From positions 62,001-126,000 of the forward strand of contig NZ_FNPT01000001.1 of the NCBI RefSeq assembly GCF_900107375.1: DNA of 64,000 nt, read 5' to 3'. Position 1 is the first letter of the stretch, and every line of letters begins with the position of its first letter. Positions 7,306 to 15,741 of the stretch are shown in pieces. Below the pieces are notes generated by a model that worked only from the letters and a program-made list of their open reading frames with translations, was not told the origin of the DNA and searched no databases. Source of the stretch: Lysobacter sp. yr284 (lineage in GTDB: Bacteria; Pseudomonadota; Gammaproteobacteria; Xanthomonadales; Xanthomonadaceae). The position numbers were made by a program, and so were the translations under genes.

Positions 7306-8718
7306 TTACTCGAAGCTGCCGATCGAGTCGTGGGCGAGATTGTCGAAGCGGGTGTACTCGCCGAAGAACTTGAGCTTGAGCGAGCCGGTCGGGCCGGAAC
7401 GCTGCTTGCCGATGATGACCTCGGCCAGGCCCTTATCGGGCGAGGTCTCTTTGTTGTAGTAGTCGTCGCGGTAGATGAAGATGATGATGTCCGCGTCCTG
7501 CTCGATCGCGCCGGATTCGCGCAGGTCGGCCATCACCGGGCGCTTGTCGGCGCGCTGTTCCAGCGAGCGGTTGAGCTGCGACAGCGCGATCACCGGCAGG
7601 TTCAGCTCCTTGGCCAGGTGCTTGAGCGAGCGCGAGATCTCCGAGATCTCGGTCGCGCGGTTTTCCTGGTTGCCCGGCACCGACATCAGCTGCAGGTAGT
7701 CGATCACGATCAGGCCCAGGTCGTGCTCGCGCTTGAGCCGGCGCGACTTGGCGCGCAGCACGTCCGGCGACAGGCCCGGGGTGTCGTCGATGAAGATCTT
7801 GACCTCGCGCAGCTGGCGGATCGCGCCGGTCACGCGCGCCCAATCCTCGTCCTCGAGCTGGCCCGAGCGCAGGCGTTGGGCGTTGACCCGGCCGACCGAG
7901 GAGATCAGGCGCAGCGCGAGCTGGCTGGCCGACATTTCCATCGAGAACACCGCCACCGCCTTCTTGGTGCGGAAGGCGACGTGCTCGGCGATGTTGAGGG
8001 CGAAGGTGGTCTTGCCCATCGCCGGACGCGCGGCCAGGATCAGCAGGTCGGTGTTCTGCAGGCCCGCGGTCATCTCGTCGAATTCGGTGTAGCCGGTCGG
8101 CAGGCCGGTGACCGCGCCGCCGTTGGCGTAGCGCGTCTGCAGCACGTCGAAGGCTTCCGACAGCGCCTTGGTCACCGGGGTGAAGTCGGTGCGCCCGCGC
8201 GCGCCGGCCTCGGCGATGGCGAACACCTGCTGCTCGGCCTTGGACAGGATCTCGCTGCTGTCGCGGCCGTCGGGCTGGAAGCCGTCGTTGACGATCTCGG
8301 TGCCGACCTCGATCAGCTTGCGCATCACCGCCTTGTCGCGAACGATTTCGGCGTACGCGGCGATGTTGGCGGCCGACGGCGTGGTCGTGGCCAGTTCGAT
8401 CAGGTAGGCGCCGCCGGCGACCTGCTCGCTCAGGCCCTGCGAATCGAACCATTCGCCCAGGGTCACCGCGTCGAACGGGCGGCTGCGCTCGGCCAGCTCG
8501 CGGATCGCGCGGTAGATCAGCTGGTGGTCGCGGCGGTAGAAGTCTTCCTCGACCAGCTGGTCGGCGATGCGGTCGTAGGCGTCGGGCGCCAGCATCAGGC
8601 CGCCGAGCACGGCCTGCTCGGCCTCGACCGACTGCGGCGGCACGCGCAGCTGGTCGATGCGCTGCTCGGCGCGGGTCTCGAAACGTTTTTCGCCACGGAA
8701 TCCGGGACGTGAGCTCAT
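7306..8718 (-). CDS. dnaB: Replicative DNA helicase DnaB
   Basis: 470 residues, the usual length. The N-terminal DnaB domain (about 28-130) starts at VEAEQAVLGGLML. The RecA-like C-terminal ATPase has Walker A ARPAMGKTT (230-238), Walker B LIVIDYLQLM and the DnaB-typical VIALSQLNRSLE and DLRESGAIEQDAD segments. It forms the hexameric helicase that unwinds DNA ahead of the replication fork and loads primase. It lies downstream of rplI in the same direction, the usual neighbourhood in gammaproteobacteria, but the spacer with a hairpin argues for its own promoter. Nothing is unusual. Confidence 0.98.
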   Translation of the reverse strand: MSSRPGFRGEKRFETRAEQRIDQLRVPPQSVEAEQAVLGGLMLAPDAYDRIADQLVEEDFYRRDHQLIYRAIRELAERSRPFDAVTLGEWFDSQGLSEQVAGGAYLIELATTTPSAANIAAYAEIVRDKAVMRKLIEVGTEIVNDGFQPDGRDSSEILSKAEQQVFAIAEAGARGRTDFTPVTKALSEAFDVLQTRYANGGAVTGLPTGYTEFDEMTAGLQNTDLLILAARPAMGKTTFALNIAEHVAFRTKKAVAVFSMEMSASQLALRLISSVGRVNAQRLRSGQLEDEDWARVTGAIRQLREVKIFIDDTPGLSPDVLRAKSRRLKREHDLGLIVIDYLQLMSVPGNQENRATEISEISRSLKHLAKELNLPVIALSQLNRSLEQRADKRPVMADLRESGAIEQDADIIIFIYRDDYYNKETSPDKGLAEVIIGKQRSGPTGSLKLKFFGEYTRFDNLAHDSIGSFE

Positions 8719-9098
8719 CGGGGAGACGATCCTGGTCGGTGCGGCCGCGGTCGCGGCCGGCCTGCGGCGGGAGGCCGGGATGTCGCCCGGGGGCTCATCC
8801 TAGCGGCCAGGGCGCGCAGGGGGTTGCAGACAAAACAGTGGAAAGGCTGTGGACAACGGGTGGGTCGTTTATGCGCCCGCCGCGTCTACGTAGCTAAGAC
8901 TGACCGAACATCGCCGAACGGCGGCGAAACCGCCGGGTTCGATGCGGCCTTGTCGAATGTGGACGGATCGGCCCTGCGCCGGCTCGTTGGGATCGCCGGT
9001 ACCCAGACGATCCGCGCCTTGCGCGCAAACGAAAGGCGCCTCGCGGCGCCTTTCGTTCGCTCGCGACCGCGCCGTCGGGCGCGGATCGCGTTGTCGGA
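8719..9098 (-). promoter_or_regulatory. dnaB upstream spacer
   Basis: 380 bp between the rplI stop and the dnaB start. It contains the hairpin at 9028-9057 and a moderately AT-rich patch (about 8820-8900, including GTCGTTTATGCG) where the dnaB promoter probably lies. I cannot pick a convincing -35/-10 pair. No gene is seen. Confidence 0.3.
9028..9057 (-). terminator. Terminator-like hairpin after rplI
   Basis: A perfect 13-bp stem (AACGAAAGGCGCC with its complement) with a TCGC loop, 42 bp past the rplI stop. No T-run follows the stem, but the A/T-rich base of the stem and the position make it the likely end of the rpsF-rpsR-rplI transcript. Confidence 0.65.
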
Positions 9099-9551
9099 TC
9101 AGCCCGCGTCGCCGATCACGATCACCTTGACGGTGGTCTCGACGTCGGCGTGCAGGTGGACCAGCACGTCGTACTCGCCGGTGCGGCGGATCGGGCCTTC
9201 GCCCATGATCACTTCCGACTTGCCGACTTCGAACCCGGCCTTGGTCAGCGCATCGGCGATGTCGCGCGGGGTCACCGAGCCGTACAGCTTGCCTTCGGTG
9301 GCGGCGTTGGCGGTGATGGTCACCTCGACGCCTTCCAGCTTGGCCTTGCGGCCTTCGGCGCCTTCCAGCAGCGAGCTGGCCTTGGCTTCGTACTCGGCGC
9401 GGCGGGTCTCGAACTCGGCCAGGTTGGCGGCGGTGGCCGGCACGGCCTTGCCCTGCGGGACCAGGTAGTTGCGGCCGTAGCCCGGCTTGACGTTGACCTT
9501 GTCGCCGAGGTTGCCGAGGTTGGTGACTTTCTGCAGCAGGATCAGTTGCAT
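9099..9551 (-). CDS. rplI: 50S ribosomal protein L9
   Basis: 150 residues, standard length. The N-terminal domain [19 protein letters not shown] and the [13 protein letters not shown] segment are hallmarks of L9. A long connecting helix and a C-terminal rRNA-binding domain ([12 protein letters not shown]) follow. L9 binds 23S rRNA near the L1 stalk and supports reading-frame fidelity. It is the third gene of the ribosomal operon, after a 209-bp spacer holding two hairpins, so its level may be set apart from that of S6 and S18. Confidence 0.98.
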   Translation of the reverse strand: MQLILLQKVTNLGNLGDKVNVKPGYGRNYLVPQGKAVPATAANLAEFETRRAEYEAKASSLLEGAEGRKAKLEGVEVTITANAATEGKLYGSVTPRDIADALTKAGFEVGKSEVIMGEGPIRRTGEYDVLVHLHADVETTVKVIVIGDAG

Positions 9552-9696
9552 GGGATTGCTCCGTATTCGTTAGCGGGCCTGTAGGCCCGCAGCAGGATTC
9601 GCTGTCCGAAGAGCTGGAATCGGGATGGCGCTTGGGCGCTTGGGGGCGCCGGGCTCGGCCGCGAAAGGGTTTCGCGACGCGTGGCCCTCGCCCCTG

Positions 9697-9720
9697 CCCT
9701 CTCCCGCACGCGGGAGAGGG
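9697..9720. repeat. Short palindrome (CCCTCTCCCGC type)
   Basis: An 11-bp stem, CCCTCTCCCGC with its complement around AC, in the spacer between rpsR and rplI. The motif resembles the short GC-rich palindromes scattered in xanthomonad intergenic regions. It may act as an RNA hairpin inside the operon transcript. Confidence 0.5.
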
Positions 9721-9729
9721 AGACAAGGA

Positions 9730-9752
9730 GTTCGCCCGCTCGGCGGGCGAAC
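9730..9752 (-). terminator. Hairpin directly after rpsR
   Basis: A perfect 10-bp stem (GTTCGCCCGC with its complement) and a 3-base loop, 8 bp past the rpsR stop on the minus strand. Without a T-run it is at most an attenuator or a processing/stability element between rpsR and rplI. Confidence 0.45.
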
Positions 9753-9760
9753 CGCTTTGC

Positions 9761-9991
9761 TCAGGCGTTGTGGTTGTCGGTGTACGGGATCAGCGCGAGG
9801 AAACGCGCGCGCTTGACCGCCGTGGCCAGCTGGCGCTGGTACTTCGACTTGGTGCCGGTGACGCGGCTCGGCACGATCTTGCCGGTCTCGGTCAGGTACT
9901 GGCGCAGGGTGTTGAGATCCTTGTAATCGATCTCCTTGACGCCCTCGGCGGTGAACTTGCAGAACTTGCGGCGGCGAAAGAACTTGGACAT
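9761..9991 (-). CDS. rpsR: 30S ribosomal protein S18
   Basis: 76 residues, full length. [10 protein letters not shown] at the N-terminus, the [19 protein letters not shown] segment and the [19 protein letters not shown] core are diagnostic of S18. It pairs with S6 on the platform of the 30S subunit. It lies 22 bp after rpsF and is co-transcribed with it. Confidence 0.98.
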   Translation of the reverse strand: MSKFFRRRKFCKFTAEGVKEIDYKDLNTLRQYLTETGKIVPSRVTGTKSKYQRQLATAVKRARFLALIPYTDNHNA

Positions 9992-10013
9992 GGGAATGCG
10001 TTCCTAGAAGGGA

Positions 10014-10442
10014 TCAGGCGGCTTCGGTGGTGTCTTCGGCGCTGTCGGCGGAACCGACGGCGCTGTCGCTGTCGTCGTCGCGACGACGGCGCTCACCGCG
10101 CTCGGGCTTGTCGCCCTTCTCGTCCTTGAACTTCATGATCAGCGACTGCTCGGTGTCGGCGTCGTCGCGCTTCATGACCAGGTGACGCAGGACCGCGTCG
10201 TTGAAACGGAAACCGTCGACCAGCTCGTTGAGCACGGTCTGGGTGACTTCGATGTTCAACAGGACGTAGTGGGCCTTGACCAGGTTCTCGATCGGGTAGG
10301 CCAGCTGGCGGCGGCCCCAGTCTTCGAGACGGTGGATCTTGCCTTCGCCGGCTTCGATCAGCGACTTGTAGCGCTCGATCATGGCCGGGACCTGCTCGCT
10401 CTGGTCCGGGTGGACCAGGAACACGACTTCGTAATGACGCAT
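10014..10442 (-). CDS. rpsF: 30S ribosomal protein S6
   Basis: 142 residues. [18 protein letters not shown] at the N-terminus and [21 protein letters not shown] in the middle are characteristic of S6. The C-terminus (about 105-142) is a charged tail rich in Asp, Glu and Arg, longer than in many bacteria and resembling the variable tail that can receive glutamate residues in E. coli. AAGGA lies 11 bases before the ATG. It is the first gene of the operon with rpsR and rplI. Confidence 0.97.
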   Translation of the reverse strand: MRHYEVVFLVHPDQSEQVPAMIERYKSLIEAGEGKIHRLEDWGRRQLAYPIENLVKAHYVLLNIEVTQTVLNELVDGFRFNDAVLRHLVMKRDDADTEQSLIMKFKDEKGDKPERGERRRRDDDSDSAVGSADSAEDTTEAA

Positions 10443-10562
10443 TGCTGTGATTCCTTGTGGATGAAGGAACGCCGACGGCGCTCCCGTTCAGCCCCCCGAG
10501 GCCGTGGTCCGGCCCGGTGGAGCAAGGGTCCGCAAAGGCCATGGGCCTCTGGGGAGCCGCGC

Positions 10563-10592
10563 ATTATGACGGGTGCGCGGGGCGCGGCGCAA
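10563..10592 (-). promoter_or_regulatory. Sigma70-type promoter for rpsF-rpsR-rplI
   Basis: On the minus strand, -35 TTGCGC (10592-10587) and -10 CATAAT (10568-10563) are separated by 18 bp. Transcription would begin near 10556, leaving a leader of about 113 bases that is rich in G and C and can fold. S6/S18 often repress their own mRNA through such a leader, but I could not fold or match it here. The spacer 10593-10723 beyond the promoter holds nothing else recognisable. Confidence 0.55.
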
Positions 10593-10723
10593 ATCGGGCG
10601 GGTTCAGGCGGCGAGTTCAAGGCGGCAGGCCCGCGTCGGGCGCTGCGGGCCGAACCGGAGGCGCAGCCGCTCGCCCGGTCCGTGTCTGGACGATCCATGG
10701 GATCGGTTCGCTGAGGCGGCCGC

Positions 10724-12175
10724 TCAATGCGCCGGGGCGTCCGGCCAGTCTCGCAATGTTACGCGACCGTCCTCGCTGGCGGCAGGCGCCAGCGCCGGCA
10801 ACTCGAACCAGCCCTGCAGCCGCAGCGGCGGCGATTCGGCGACCAGGCGACGCCAGGCCGGCACCGCCGCGGCGTCGGCCGGCAGCGGCGGCAGATGAGC
10901 GAGCAGTTCGCAGCCCAGCGCCTGCCAGGCTTGCTGCGGGCCGATCCAGCGGCCCGGCGCGGCCGCGGCCTGCGGCGGATAGGCGTGGGCCAGACGCAGG
11001 CGGGCGCCGCCCTGGCGCCAGGCCTGGGCGGCGTCCCAGTCCAGGTTGGCCGCCGGCAAGGCCAGCGCGGTCGGTGCCGCTGCAGCGCCTGGCGGCGGCA
11101 AGGGCGACAGCGCCAGGACCGCAGCGGGCCCGGCCCCGGCGGCGGTTTCCGGGGCGAGCAGGCTTGCGGTCTCTTCGACCGCCCTGCCTTGCGCCGCGAG
11201 CTCCGCGGCCAGCGAGCGCGCCTGGGCGACGGCGGCCGGATCGTCCGGATCGCGGTACAGCCGCCAGCGCACCGCGCGCGGCCGTTCGGCGATCAGCGCC
11301 CGCGCCTGCTCGAGCTGGCCGGGCAAGCCGAACCGCACCGTCGCCGCCTCCGGCGCCAGGCCGCGCAGGCTCACCGGCAACAGCAGCGGCAGCCCGGCCG
11401 GCGGCGGCGCGGCCGCCAGCGCGGCTTCGGCGTCGATCAGGTACGGCCCGAACAGCGCCGCCACACGGCCGGCGCGCTCGCGCGCGGCCACTTCGGCCAC
11501 GGCTTGCGGCCAATCGCGGTAACGCAGCACCTCCAGCGCCGGCCGCCGGCGTCCCGCCGCCGGGCCCGGACAGTTGCGCCAGCCTTCCAGCAAACGTTCG
11601 GCGGGCCCGGCGTCGCGTTGGGGCAGCAGCACCAGCAAGGCCGGCGGCGCGGCCGCGTCGGCGCCGCGATCGAGCGCGCGCAGGTGGGCGAACACGGCAT
11701 CGAGTTCGTCGTCGGCGAGGTCGTAGCGCGGCATCGCCGGATCCAGCCCGACCCCGTCGGCGGCCACCCCGGCGCGCAACGCGCGGGCGAGCGCGGCGCG
11801 GTCGTAGCCCGGACGCCGGCTGCCGTCGTCGCGCAGGCGCGGCCGGCCGAGCGCGAACCAGCGCAGGTCGGGGGCGCGCACCCAGCCTTCGCCGCCACCG
11901 CGGCCGTCGCCACCGTGGCAGTTGGCGCAGGCGACCGCGCCGCCGCGCAGGCCGACCGCACCGCCGGCGCCGATGCGCGCGCCGATTTCGCGGCCGTCGC
12001 GGCCGAGGCCGAGTCGATAGAGGCGGCGGCCGAGTTCGAGGCGGAGCGCATCGGCGGCGGTGGCCGGATCCAAGGCGACGCCGTCCGCCGGCGCCGGCCG
12101 CGACGCGCCGTTCGCCGCCAACGTCAGCGACAGGGCCAACGCGGCGATACCAAGGCGCGCTGTGCCAGAGCGCAC
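10724..12175 (-). CDS. Secreted c-type cytochrome with a substrate-binding-like C-terminal part
   Basis: 483 residues from a GTG start that has GGGAG four bases upstream. A signal peptide (hydrophobic segment about 7-22) is followed by a single haem c motif CANCH (83-87) in a class I cytochrome-like domain (about 30-170) in which a MPRYDL Met (about residue 150) could be the axial ligand. The remaining about 310 residues have an alternating alpha/beta pattern reminiscent of periplasmic binding proteins, but I cannot name the family. It is the last gene of the multicopper-oxidase operon, 62 bp after an SCO-type gene. A role in electron transfer to or from the oxidase is inferred from position. 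Confidence 0.75.
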   Translation of the reverse strand: MRSGTARLGIAALALSLTLAANGASRPAPADGVALDPATAADALRLELGRRLYRLGLGRDGREIGARIGAGGAVGLRGGAVACANCHGGDGRGGGEGWVRAPDLRWFALGRPRLRDDGSRRPGYDRAALARALRAGVAADGVGLDPAMPRYDLADDELDAVFAHLRALDRGADAAAPPALLVLLPQRDAGPAERLLEGWRNCPGPAAGRRRPALEVLRYRDWPQAVAEVAARERAGRVAALFGPYLIDAEAALAAAPPPAGLPLLLPVSLRGLAPEAATVRFGLPGQLEQARALIAERPRAVRWRLYRDPDDPAAVAQARSLAAELAAQGRAVEETASLLAPETAAGAGPAAVLALSPLPPPGAAAAPTALALPAANLDWDAAQAWRQGGARLRLAHAYPPQAAAAPGRWIGPQQAWQALGCELLAHLPPLPADAAAVPAWRRLVAESPPLRLQGWFELPALAPAASEDGRVTLRDWPDAPAH

Positions 12176-12237
12176 GACTCCCGCGCCGGTTTCGTTTGCG
12201 CAGCGCCGATGCCCGCGGCGCGCGCGCGCCGCTGCGG

Positions 12238-12861
12238 TCACAGCGCCTCGCCGGCGAGCCGGCGCAGGTCGGCGGCGATGCGCTCGGGCGGCGCGTCCGG
12301 ACGCAGCTTGGTCCAGTGCGCGCGGCGCGCGTTGCCGGCGATCAGCAGCGTGGTGTGGTCCTCGGCCTTGTCGCTCCATTGCCCGAGCCGGCCGAGCACC
12401 GCGCGCGTGGTCGCCGCGTCGGCGACCAGGAAGCGCCAGCCCGGCTCGTCCACGCCCTGTTGCGCGGCGAAGCGCTTCATCGCCTGCGGCGTGTCGTAGG
12501 CCGGATCGACCGACAGCGACAGGAACCGCACTTCGCGCCCGAACTGCTCGCCCAGTTCGCGCCGCACCGCCTTGAGGTGCTGGGTCATCAGGGGGCAGGC
12601 GCTCGGGCAGCGGGTGAACACGACGTTGATCAGCACCACCTTGTCGCTGAGCAGGTCGGTGTAGAAACGCTGGCGGCGGCCGTCCTGGTCGGTGAGTTCG
12701 GCATCGCCGAAATAGGCGCGGCCGCGCGCTTGCGGATCGGCGGCCCCGGATGCGGGCGCCGATGCCGCGCCCGCACCGCCGCCGTCGGCGCTGGCCGGCG
12801 CGGCGGCGGCCAGCGCGAGCATCAGCGCGAGCGCCGGCAACGTAGCGTCAATGCGCGGCAT
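12238..12861 (-). CDS. SCO1/SenC-type copper chaperone (copy A)
   Basis: 207 residues with an N-terminal signal segment (ALALMLALAAAAPASA). The thioredoxin-like SCO fold is marked by VVFTRCPSACPLM (CxxxC copper site), LSLSVDPAYDTP, and the later His in DHTTLLI, the three elements that bind copper in this family. It should sit in the periplasm and deliver copper, or reduce Cys, for assembly of copper enzymes. The ATG has a strong GGGAGGG upstream and overlaps the end of copy B by 14 bases. In this operon the client is more likely the giant multicopper oxidase than cytochrome oxidase. Confidence 0.88.
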   Translation of the reverse strand: MPRIDATLPALALMLALAAAAPASADGGGAGAASAPASGAADPQARGRAYFGDAELTDQDGRRQRFYTDLLSDKVVLINVVFTRCPSACPLMTQHLKAVRRELGEQFGREVRFLSLSVDPAYDTPQAMKRFAAQQGVDEPGWRFLVADAATTRAVLGRLGQWSDKAEDHTTLLIAGNARRAHWTKLRPDAPPERIAADLRRLAGEAL

Positions 12862-13636
12862 GATCGCCCTCCCCGGCCGCGCGCGCCGGATCGCGCAGTT
12901 GCCGCACCGCGGCGGCGACCTGCAGCGGATCGGGCATGCCGACCCAGCGCAGCCAGCGGCCGCTGGCCGGATGGCCCACCAACACCATCGGCGCATGGTC
13001 TTCCGGCGCTCCCGCCGGCACCCCGAACGCGCGCAGGCTGCGCTCGACTTCGCTGCGCTCGCCGGTCAGCCACCACCAGCGCTCGCCGGCGCCGACCCGG
13101 GTCGCGTAGGCGTCCATGCGCGCCGGCGTGTCGCGCGCGGGATCCACCGACAGCGACAGCAGTTGCCAGTCGGCGCCGCCGTCGCGCTGCAGGCGGGTCT
13201 GCACCGCGCTCATGATCGCGGTCAGCGCGGGACAGATCGTGGTGCAGTGGGTGAACACGAAATCGATCACGACGACGCGGTCGCCGAAGGCCTGTGCATC
13301 GAGCCGCAGTTCGCGACCGTCGCGCTGGCGCAGCCGCGTGCCCGGCAAGCTCACTGCGGTGGCCGAAGCGCCGGCGGGCGCGGCCGCCAGCGCGGCGCGG
13401 TGGGCCGCGTGCGGATCGGCGTCGGCCGCGGGCGCCGACGGCGCCGCCAGCGCGGCGGCGAGCCACAGCGCCGCGACGGCGAAGCCTCGCGATCCTCGCA
13501 CGCTGTAAGGCGCAGCCTCGTCGGCCTGCAGCGACGGCGCGGCCCGCGCTCTGCGCGCTTGCCCGCGCGACTGCGTAGGCGGCTGCGCTGCCGCTTGCGA
13601 CCGCGGCCGCAGGTACTTCCGTGTCGTCGTGTCCAT
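12848..13636 (-). CDS. SCO1/SenC-type copper chaperone (copy B), membrane anchored
   Basis: 262 residues. A basic N-terminal tail of about 45 residues precedes a membrane anchor (AVAALWLAAALAA), then the SCO domain with DFVFTHCTTICPAL (CxxxC), LSLSVDPARDTP and DHAPMVLVGHP (copper-binding His). GGAG eight bases upstream supports the ATG at 13636, which lies 2 bases after the beta-propeller stop. The long cytoplasmic tail is unusual for the family; a GTG start at 13501 just before the anchor would remove it but has a poorer ribosome site. Two different SCO proteins in one operon suggest staged copper delivery. Confidence 0.87.
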   Translation of the reverse strand: MDTTTRKYLRPRSQAAAQPPTQSRGQARRARAAPSLQADEAAPYSVRGSRGFAVAALWLAAALAAPSAPAADADPHAAHRAALAAAPAGASATAVSLPGTRLRQRDGRELRLDAQAFGDRVVVIDFVFTHCTTICPALTAIMSAVQTRLQRDGGADWQLLSLSVDPARDTPARMDAYATRVGAGERWWWLTGERSEVERSLRAFGVPAGAPEDHAPMVLVGHPASGRWLRWVGMPDPLQVAAAVRQLRDPARAAGEGDHAAH

Positions 13637-13638
13637 GC

Positions 13639-15741
13639 TCACTCCACTGTCAGCGCGGCCGGCACGTCGCCGCCCGCCGCTTGCGCGCCGCCGGCTTCGC
13701 GCACATGCACGAAATAGCCGCCGGCGCGGTCCATGCTCCCGCGGATGCGGTACTCGCCGGCGCGCGCGCCGGCCAGCAAAGGCCAGCGCTCGGCGCGGCC
13801 GCCGGCGCCGGACACGACCCAGGCCACCAGCGCTGCAGCCGGCGGCGGCGTGCGGCCGGGCGCGGCTTCCAGGCTCAACGCGAACTCGGCGGTTTCGCCG
13901 CGGCGCACGCGCTGTTCGCTGGCGCCGAGCCAGTGCAGCGTCCACGGCCGCGCGGCCGCGGTCCGCGGCGCCGGCTCGACGTTCCAGGCCAGGCACTCGC
14001 GCAGTCGCGGCGATTCGCTGGCCAGGGCCAGCACCATGCGTCCCTGCGCGGGCAGCTTGAAGGTCGCGCTGTAGCGGCCGCGGCCGTGCTCGCGCAGGCC
14101 GCGGCGGCTGATCGCCACCGCCATCGGGGTGTGGCCGAACGCGCGTATGCCGCTGTCGGGCGCGTTCATGCCTTCCATGTAGTGATAGACCGTGCGCTCG
14201 CCGGGCGCGGCGAAGAACGCGCCGGCGCCTTCCATGTTCTCGCTCATGCTCGAGGCCACCGGAAGTCCGGCGAAGGCGCCGACCGCCTGCGCGCCGGTCG
14301 GCAGGTATTGCACGGCGGGTTCGCGCTCCAGGCTGGCCAAGCTCAGCATCGCCACCTGCTCGGTGTCCAGCGGACGGATGTAGGCGTAGCGCTGACTGAA
14401 GAACAGATCGAAGGGGCGGCCGGACACAGTCAGGCTGCGCTCCAGCGCGCCGTCGGCGGCAGCCAGCACGTGCACGCGGTGCTGGGCGGGATTGAGCGCG
14501 AGCACGCGGCGGCCGTCGGGCGTCGGCCGCGCCGGGCCCAGGCCCGGCTCCAGGGCGATGCGGTCGATCTGCGCGCCGCCGCGGCCGAGCCGGTGGATCG
14601 CGCCCTGCGCGCCATCGACCACCCACAGCTGCGATTGCGCCGGCAGGTACAGCAGCGACAGCGGCTGGCCGCCGAGCTCGACCTCGCGCGCGAGCCGGCC
14701 TTCGGCGTTGTCGATCACGCTGACCCGGCCGCTGTCGCGGCTGCCGACGTAGGCGTAGCGGTCGTCGTCGCTGAAGGCGATTTCGTGGTGGCCCGGCGGC
14801 AGGCGGTAGCCGGTTTCGATGCGGCCGTCGGCGATGGCGTAGACGTCGATGCGTTCGGCATCGGCCGGATCGGCGGCGGCGCGGGTCGTGGCCGCGTCCG
14901 CGGGCGAATCCGCGGCGGAACTCGCGGCCGCGACCGCGACCGCGGCGCGAGCGCTCGCGGCCGACGGCCCGCCGGCGGACGGCTCCGCCGCTCCGGCATC
15001 CCCGCGTTGCGCGATCCACAACTGCTGGCCGTCCGGGCTCAACGCGAGCCGGGTCGGCCGGCCGGCCACGGCGATGCGCTGGCGCACCGCGAACTCCTGC
15101 AGGTCGATCGCCACCACTTCGCGCCGCTCGGGCACGGCGACGTAGAGCAGGCGGTCGTCGCCGGTCTTGACCCAGTCGAACGGCCGCCCGCCCAGTTGCA
15201 CCGCCGCGTACAGGCTGGAGCGGCCGGCGAAGCGCACCGCCGGGTCCAGCGCCGAGACGCTGCCTTCGGCGTCGAGCGTCAGCACGTAATAGCCGGTGAG
15301 ATCCAGCAGCGGCCGCTGCATCAGCCCGCCGCCGAGGATCGAGGCGACCCGCTGGCCGCAGGCCGGCACCGCGCCCGAGGCCACCGAGACCTCGTGATCG
15401 AGCCAGGCGCCGAGCGGCAGGTTCGACAGCGGCTGGCCGTCGGCGAGCCGGCGCAACTCCAGTTCCAGCCGCACCGGGTCGCCGGCGCGCGGCATCGCTG
15501 CGGCGGCTTGCGCCGAAGCCGGCGACAGGCGCAGATGCACGCCGATGCCTTCGCGCTCGAAACTGCGCTCCAGCCAGACCGGCGCGGCGGCGGACGCGGC
15601 GGAGGCCGCCGGCGCATCCACCCGCGCCGCCACCGCCGCGAACGACAGCGCCATGCACAGCGACGCCGCGAACGCCCGCGCCGGCAGTCGGCGCGCCGCG
15701 TACGGACGCCGGCCGCCGCGCGCGCCGCCAGCGCCCGTCAT
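13639..15741 (-). CDS. Secreted YVTN-type beta-propeller protein of the multicopper oxidase operon
   Basis: 700 residues. After a signal peptide (hydrophobic segment about 24-40) comes a beta domain of about 150 residues, then repeated blades of the 40-residue propeller type, seen in the motifs RPTRLALSPDGQQLW, HHEIAFSDDDRYAYVGS, PLSLLYLPAQSQLW and ARPTPDGRRVLALN. An Ala/Ser-rich insert (about 255-292) splits one blade. The last about 150 residues look like one or two immunoglobulin-like domains. Its start codon overlaps the stop of the giant oxidase gene (ATGA). It probably acts in the periplasm or at the cell surface as a partner or electron-relay scaffold. No haem motif is present. Confidence 0.8.
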   Translation of the reverse strand: MTGAGGARGGRRPYAARRLPARAFAASLCMALSFAAVAARVDAPAASAASAAAPVWLERSFEREGIGVHLRLSPASAQAAAAMPRAGDPVRLELELRRLADGQPLSNLPLGAWLDHEVSVASGAVPACGQRVASILGGGLMQRPLLDLTGYYVLTLDAEGSVSALDPAVRFAGRSSLYAAVQLGGRPFDWVKTGDDRLLYVAVPERREVVAIDLQEFAVRQRIAVAGRPTRLALSPDGQQLWIAQRGDAGAAEPSAGGPSAASARAAVAVAAASSAADSPADAATTRAAADPADAERIDVYAIADGRIETGYRLPPGHHEIAFSDDDRYAYVGSRDSGRVSVIDNAEGRLAREVELGGQPLSLLYLPAQSQLWVVDGAQGAIHRLGRGGAQIDRIALEPGLGPARPTPDGRRVLALNPAQHRVHVLAAADGALERSLTVSGRPFDLFFSQRYAYIRPLDTEQVAMLSLASLEREPAVQYLPTGAQAVGAFAGLPVASSMSENMEGAGAFFAAPGERTVYHYMEGMNAPDSGIRAFGHTPMAVAISRRGLREHGRGRYSATFKLPAQGRMVLALASESPRLRECLAWNVEPAPRTAAARPWTLHWLGASEQRVRRGETAEFALSLEAAPGRTPPPAAALVAWVVSGAGGRAERWPLLAGARAGEYRIRGSMDRAGGYFVHVREAGGAQAAGGDVPAALTVE

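Noticed and set aside
9730-9752. Rho-independent terminator ending transcription before rplI
   Set aside because: The stem is strong, but no T-run follows and rplI has no visible promoter of its own, so a complete stop is unlikely.
10573-13215. Long Arg/Pro/Ala-rich open frame on the plus strand
   Set aside because: It is a shadow frame across the cytochrome and SCO genes with biased composition and no recognised domain.
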